From a bacterium (GTDB taxonomy: Bacteria > Armatimonadota > Abditibacteriia > Abditibacteriales > Abditibacteriaceae): a stretch of DNA of 37,581 bases. Below the pieces are notes generated by a model. It was given only the letters and a program-made list of their open reading frames with translations. It searched no databases and was not told where the DNA came from. The DNA lies in assembly GCA_004172935.1 (NCBI GenBank), contig SDZD01000060.1, positions 1-37,581 of the forward strand, given 5' to 3'. Made by a program: the position numbers and the translations under genes. Shown here piece by piece: positions 33,450 through 37,581 of this stretch (the stretch's first letter is position 1; each line of letters opens with the position of its first letter).

Positions 33450-34241
33450 TTAGCTACCGAAGGAATAGGTGAGGCCGACGAAAAACTTGGTGTCGTTGCG
33501 TAGCTTGCCGACTCCGATTTGCGCCGATAGAGGTTTGTTTTGCGGTTGGTAGCGCGCCGACAGCGTGTAACCTTGAGCCACATCGCCGTGCTTCGCCAAA
33601 TAATCGGCTCCGATGGAAACTTCTGGTGATAGCAGCGCTTCCACGCCAACGAAGGGGCGCGCATACGTGGTGGTGTCGCCGAGGCCATGAACGCGCTGTC
33701 CCATTATGCCCAGATGCAAGCGCGCCAGAGGCTTGTCCGATGAGTTACGGAATTCATAGCTGCCCGTGCCATAGAACGAGAGGGTGTTGCCCAAACTCGT
33801 GCCGGAGTCAGAGCCGAAGTCGTAATAATGCACACCAACGGCGACAGCAGTCTTTTTGTCCGCTGAGTTGTACAGCCGATATTTGCCGTGCAGGGCAAAA
33901 TAGGAGTTCGATGAAGAGAATCCTTCGATGTCAGTCTTCTGGCGCAGGTAGGCCACGCCCACCTCGCCATTGTTGAAGCCATACGACAGGTTGGACGAAG
34001 GGGCGAGACTGGCATGGCCATCGGCTCCTGAAATGTCTACGTATTCATAGCCGAGGGAGGCTGCCACTTGACCATCACCGACGGTTTGTGTGGTGGGGAT
34101 GACGCCCAGACCTGAGGGGCCGGGAAGCGGGTCGCCGACGGGGGTGGCAAGAGCGTAGTGGCATTGAAACAGGCCAAAGACACTCGCGAGAAAAAGAAAA
34201 CGAGCAGGTGCAAAATAGGATGGAAGTCGAAACAGGGACAC
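33450..34241 (-). CDS. Predicted outer-membrane beta-barrel protein
   Basis: This 263-residue protein has a signal peptide (about 13-32) and alternating polar/hydrophobic strands to the end, with a terminal GLTYSFGS strand. The early PGPSGLGVIPTTQTVGDG resembles the opening of YjbH-like exopolysaccharide-associated proteins (G-x-x-G-x-x-xPT), but the protein is much shorter, so that link is tentative. The start is GTG at 34241 with AGGAG seven bases upstream. It lies 80 bp before the beta-helix gene on the same strand and 153 bp after the regulator gene. It might help export or anchor the beta-helix protein, or be an independent small porin-like protein. Confidence 0.75.
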   Translation of the reverse strand: MSLFRLPSYFAPARFLFLASVFGLFQCHYALATPVGDPLPGPSGLGVIPTTQTVGDGQVAASLGYEYVDISGADGHASLAPSSNLSYGFNNGEVGVAYLRQKTDIEGFSSSNSYFALHGKYRLYNSADKKTAVAVGVHYYDFGSDSGTSLGNTLSFYGTGSYEFRNSSDKPLARLHLGIMGQRVHGLGDTTTYARPFVGVEALLSPEVSIGADYLAKHGDVAQGYTLSARYQPQNKPLSAQIGVGKLRNDTKFFVGLTYSFGS

Positions 34242-34305
34242 GGTGTTCTCCTGTGCGCGGGCAAGAGCGAATCCCGCGCGCTGCCACTATTTTACCTGTA
34301 GGTCC

Positions 34306-34337
34306 TGTTCAAATTCTGAACAAATATTGAGTCAATA
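34306..34337. promoter_or_regulatory. Two adjacent palindromes upstream of the outer-membrane protein gene
   Basis: TGTTCA-aattc-TGAACA (34306-34322) and TATTGA-g-TCAATA (34325-34337) lie 65-96 bp before the GTG at 34241. They sit in an A+T-rich gap containing a TAAAAT box closer to the gene. The arrangement fits dimeric-regulator operators. The adjacent SARP-like regulator is the obvious candidate binder (inference). Confidence 0.4.
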
Positions 34338-34394
34338 ATATTGCTGTTTTCTAGTGAAATAATGAAATTATGGGGGCGCTCAAATTAAACGTTT

Positions 34395-37300
34395 TTATGT
34401 GTCAATTGCTGCGCGCACGCTCTGATCGAGCGAACGAGAGCGCCCCGTTTCCCACGCGGCCTCGAACGAAGGAGGTGGCAAAGTTGCACGCAGTTGGGCT
34501 TCAAATGCTGCGAATGGAACGATGTCGATGGGGGGAACCGGGGTATTAATATTGGACCGCACGAGTTGGGCGGCGCTCCATAGCCGTGTGGCTTCGATGG
34601 AAGATTGTTCTGTGCCATCGAAACGTGCTCTCGCCACGCCTTCGAGCGCCATTGCCACTCCCCACACCGCCTGAAGATCGAATAACTCCCTCAGGCCGCT
34701 ATGTAAAAGTGGGCGCCCCAAATTCATGTCGCCCGCATCGCAATAGGCGAAGCCCGCGTAAAGGTTGCAGTAAGCCACGCCTTCCCGCGAGGCCAGGCTT
34801 TGAAACACATCGCGTCCCTGCATACAAAGCTCAACGGCTCGCTCATAATCGCCCAGACGCCGGGCCGCGCTACCCCAGTTGAGCAAGCCCCAACCCACGC
34901 CGTCGATTGAACTCACTTCCCTGAAAAGCGCTATGCTCCGCTCCTGCAATATCCATGCTGTTAGCGCATCTCCGCTCATCTCGGCCCCACTGCCAAGCAA
35001 ATGTAGCGCGAACGCTTCGGCCTGTTGGTCGCGCTCGGCCCGCGCCAGTTGCAAACATTCATCGCCCAGAGTCTTGGCTGTCTCAAAATCGCAGCGCACC
35101 AGGGCGGCCAGTTGCAATACAATCAGTGAGTAGGTCAGCGCGCGCGTATCGCCTTCGGTGCGGCATAGCTGGCACGATTGCTCGGAGAGTTCAATCGCCA
35201 TGCCCAAATCGCCCTGTCGCCATGCCAGAAATCCCGCGCCGCCCAGTGCTTCGGCCCGCCAGTTGATGGGTTCGGGCGTGTCTCCTTCGCCCAACAGTTG
35301 CGAGTACGAAAGGTGTTGGCTGGCAGCCAAAGCCTTCGTCAGAAATTCTCGACCTTCGGCAATGCGCGAGGTCGAAAACCAGAACCACCACATTGAGGCT
35401 GTGAAGCGCAGCGCGAGCGCCGCGTCATGTTCCAGCGCCCAGGTGAGAGCAGCCCGCAAATCGGGAAGATCGCGTTCCAGACGTTGTGCCCAGTCTCCCG
35501 ATTTCTCGCCGCGCATGGCGCGCACGGCATTTTGGGCGAATTGAGCAAATTCGTGAGCGTGGCGCGTTTCGAGCGCTCGCTGAATGTCCCGCTTATCGTC
35601 GTGTGCCGCCCTTTCGCATGAGTAGAGCCTCACCGTTTCCAAAAAACGAAAGCGTAGTTCGTCCCCTTCGTCCTCACCTTCCAATAGAGAATGGCGCCGC
35701 AACTCTTCGTGTGCCCGAACCACCATCGATTTATCATCGCGCGGCGAAACCGGGCAAATGGCGTTAGCGCGCTCTAGCGTCCAACTGCCATGAAACACGC
35801 TCAAGCGGCGAAACAAACGCCGTCCCGCTGGGGAAAGCAAGTCGTAACTCCAATCGAGTGCCGCGCGAAGGCTCCGATGGCGCTCGCCCTTTCCCTCTTG
35901 TATCCCGCGCTCCAAAATATCGAGATGCGTCCCTAGATACTCCTCGATTTGAGCGGGTGAAAGCACCATGCTGCGCGCCGCCGCGAGTTCCACGGCCAGA
36001 GGCACGCCCTCTAGCACGCAGCACAGCCGCGCGACTGCGCGCACGTTGCCTACATGCAAGCGAAATGCGGGAGAGACAGCCCTCGCTCGGTCGGCGAATA
36101 GGCGTATCGCTGGGTTGCGCGCCCACTCTTCTAGTTGCATCGCATCGGGCGCCGCTTCTGTCGTCTCGTTGGCATGGGACGGCAGTGGCAGTGGCGCCAA
36201 TATCAACTTCTGTTCGCCTACTATTTCCAACAGGCAACGCGATGTGACTAAGCACACCATAGACGCAACACGTTTGAGTAAGCGTTCGATGTCGGGGGCT
36301 GCCGACGCCAGATGCTCGAAATTATCGAGTAGCAGCAACACTCGACGCCCATTCACTGTGTTGGCGATGCGTTCGAGTGCTGTCTGGCTTGTTGAGCGTG
36401 GTGCGCGCAGGGCATCGCCAATTACTTCTAGTAACCGCCGAGCATCGTACTGGTCGGCCAATGGCACAAAATAGGTCGAATCGAAGCCGTCTGCGTTGCG
36501 GCGAGCGGTTTCCAAGGCCAGTCGCGTTTTGCCGTGACCGCTGCCTCCGAACACTGTTACGAGTTGTGCTCCCGAATCGCTCGACAGCCAACGCCCCAAC
36601 TGTTCAAGTTCGCTCTGGCGCCCGAAAAAGCGCGTTGAACTCAGCGGTAGGCGTTCGTTTTTGTCGGTATCAAGTGCCAAATCATGCGACTCGAACAAGC
36701 GCCGCGCCACAGCGCGCGTTGCCGATGATGGCGCTCGATTATATTCGCTACGCAGCCGCTTTTCGAGAGATCGCCACACTCGGTTGGCTTCGTCGCTTTT
36801 GCCAGCGGCAACCCATGAGCGCATCAACGCACTGGCTATGTCTTCGCGCGTGGGTTCGATGCTGTTGGCGCGTTTCAAAACCTCAAGCGCTCCCATTGAA
36901 TCCAGTTCGCTGAGCGAAATGGCGGCATCGTACAACTGGTCGTTCAACTGCTTGGCTTTTTCCCGCAGCCATTCAAACTCTTCGCCGCTCCACAACGGGG
37001 CGCTCGCCAACTCCATTATTTCGCGCAGTAGGGAAATTCTAGTAGCACTCTCTGTTTCAGTTTGTGCGCGTTTAAGAAGCCCCTCAAATTCCAGCGCATC
37101 GCATTGCACCTCATCGAAATTCAAACCGACTAAATCGTGATTGCCCCAGAACAGTTTCGTTTTGCTGCTTGGCGTTTCCAGCGAACGGCGCAGCGCCGAT
37201 AAGGCGACCGATAGGCGATTACGCCCGACCTCGAACGACGAATCGGGCCACAGCCACTCCACAAGAACATCGCGTCGGACGGGCGCCCCCTCAAGGGCCA

Positions 37301-37415
37301 ATCGTGCCAGTAGCAAAGCAGCCCTTCGCGTGCGAAATCGTGTTACCCACTGGCCTCCGATGCTCACTCGCGGTTCGCCAAAAAGCTCTATCCGCCATTT
37401 TGTCTTCGCATTCAT
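34395..37415 (-). CDS. AfsR/SARP-like regulator with NB-ARC ATPase and TPR region
   Basis: The 1006-residue protein has an OmpR-type winged-helix domain at 5-85 (WRIELFGEPRVSIGG, RTRRAALLLARLALEGAP, LWPDSSFEVGRNRLSVALSAL). A bacterial transcriptional activator helical domain follows to about 240. An NB-ARC/STAND NTPase (about 265-560) has Walker A (FGGSGHGKTRLA, about 286-297), Walker B (RVLLLLDNFEHL), a sensor-like LVTSRC and GVPLAVELAAAR. A TPR-like C-terminus (about 620-1000) includes A/G-rich helical pairs such as AEALGGAGFLAWRQGDLGMA. This is the AfsR layout, common in actinomycetes but not confined to them. It probably activates adjacent targets, perhaps the outer-membrane and beta-helix genes. 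No clear ribosome binding site is seen before ATG 37415. Confidence 0.9.
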   Translation of the reverse strand: MNAKTKWRIELFGEPRVSIGGQWVTRFRTRRAALLLARLALEGAPVRRDVLVEWLWPDSSFEVGRNRLSVALSALRRSLETPSSKTKLFWGNHDLVGLNFDEVQCDALEFEGLLKRAQTETESATRISLLREIMELASAPLWSGEEFEWLREKAKQLNDQLYDAAISLSELDSMGALEVLKRANSIEPTREDIASALMRSWVAAGKSDEANRVWRSLEKRLRSEYNRAPSSATRAVARRLFESHDLALDTDKNERLPLSSTRFFGRQSELEQLGRWLSSDSGAQLVTVFGGSGHGKTRLALETARRNADGFDSTYFVPLADQYDARRLLEVIGDALRAPRSTSQTALERIANTVNGRRVLLLLDNFEHLASAAPDIERLLKRVASMVCLVTSRCLLEIVGEQKLILAPLPLPSHANETTEAAPDAMQLEEWARNPAIRLFADRARAVSPAFRLHVGNVRAVARLCCVLEGVPLAVELAAARSMVLSPAQIEEYLGTHLDILERGIQEGKGERHRSLRAALDWSYDLLSPAGRRLFRRLSVFHGSWTLERANAICPVSPRDDKSMVVRAHEELRRHSLLEGEDEGDELRFRFLETVRLYSCERAAHDDKRDIQRALETRHAHEFAQFAQNAVRAMRGEKSGDWAQRLERDLPDLRAALTWALEHDAALALRFTASMWWFWFSTSRIAEGREFLTKALAASQHLSYSQLLGEGDTPEPINWRAEALGGAGFLAWRQGDLGMAIELSEQSCQLCRTEGDTRALTYSLIVLQLAALVRCDFETAKTLGDECLQLARAERDQQAEAFALHLLGSGAEMSGDALTAWILQERSIALFREVSSIDGVGWGLLNWGSAARRLGDYERAVELCMQGRDVFQSLASREGVAYCNLYAGFAYCDAGDMNLGRPLLHSGLRELFDLQAVWGVAMALEGVARARFDGTEQSSIEATRLWSAAQLVRSNINTPVPPIDIVPFAAFEAQLRATLPPPSFEAAWETGRSRSLDQSVRAAIDT

Positions 37416-37462
37416 TGTGTCGCTGCTATTGCCACAGGTGGGTTTAGCAGAGAATCAAGTCC

Positions 37463-37581
37463 TTAGAGTCTGTACTCAAAGAGAGTAATAAGTGAGACTT
37501 CGTGTGATGAGACAGGGGTATGTGAGTGATTTGACGGATGAGCAGTGGGAGTGTGTGCGACCTCTGGTGGAGGCCAAGACG
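37463..37581 (+). mobile_element. Left end of an IS5-family-like insertion sequence, cut by window edge
   Basis: The element probably begins at GAGTCTGTACTC (37466), directly after TTA, which fits the TNA target used by some IS5-family groups. The transposase frame starts 41 bp later. The right end, and therefore the inverted repeat and target duplication, lie outside the window. Confidence 0.55.
37507..37581 (+). CDS. IS5-family transposase, N-terminal fragment
   Basis: Twenty-five codons from ATG 37507 run off the window end. The peptide contains SDLTDEQWECVRPLVE, which matches the N-terminal signature of IS5/IS4-like transposases (xDLTDxQWxxxxPLxP; the DUF4096-type helix-turn-helix region). 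The catalytic DDE domain lies beyond the edge. It is divergent from the SARP-like regulator, whose promoter region it adjoins. Confidence 0.75.
   Translation, partial: MRQGYVSDLTDEQWECVRPLVEAKT

Overview
The window most likely comes from a diderm, non-proteobacterial environmental bacterium of moderately high G+C; an Armatimonadota/Abditibacteriota-like lineage is my best guess, but no rRNA or other decisive marker is present. Signs of a two-membrane envelope are an SLBB export protein next to a Wzz/BY-kinase, an OmpA-type peptidoglycan-binding domain, and a small predicted beta-barrel protein. GTG and TTG starts are frequent.

Layout. 1-3386 (+): the 3' part of an SLBB polysaccharide-export protein and a Wzz/tyrosine-kinase co-polymerase, closed by a terminator. 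3515-8528 (-): a complete sufB-sufC-sufD-sufS iron-sulfur assembly operon with hairpins in two of its gaps and no sufU or sufE. 8731-9785 (-): a single-domain response regulator and a membrane-anchored unknown protein. 9846-17526 (+): a seven-gene run containing a solute-binding protein, a second binding protein fused to an OmpA domain, an ABC permease and ATPase, two unknown coiled-coil proteins, and a PspA/Vipp1-like protein, ending in a strong terminator. 17582-18409 (-): two small genes, one DUF4259. 18479-20122 (+): an AAA ATPase whose pore loop and second region of homology resemble the Vps4/katanin class. 20171-22551 (-): a secreted unknown, an AraC regulator and a PhyH-type dioxygenase, probably co-transcribed. 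22628-27268 (+): tgt, then a 1145-residue GH18-deacetylase-GT2 fusion. 27331-29193 (-): a GT39-type membrane glycosyltransferase with a problematic start. 29398-37415 (-): an AfsR/SARP-like regulator, an outer-membrane-like protein and a 1323-residue beta-helix surface protein. 37466-37581 (+): the left end of an IS5-like insertion sequence, cut by the window edge.

The most interesting region is 9846-20122. PspA/Vipp1 proteins are homologues of ESCRT-III, and here one sits near a classical AAA ATPase with a Vps4-like pore loop and in the same run as an ABC module whose binding protein can grip peptidoglycan. Together they suggest an envelope-sensing or membrane-remodelling system (inference). 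Just before the OmpA-fused gene, 11209-11274 holds three perfect 7-bp stems that can form an H-type pseudoknot or two mutually exclusive folds, a candidate regulatory RNA. Surface-polysaccharide functions appear at the left end and again at 23831-29193.

There is no gene-free stretch above about 300 bases. The longest gap, 11040-11299, holds a hairpin and the pseudoknot candidate. I saw no tRNA, rRNA or CRISPR array.
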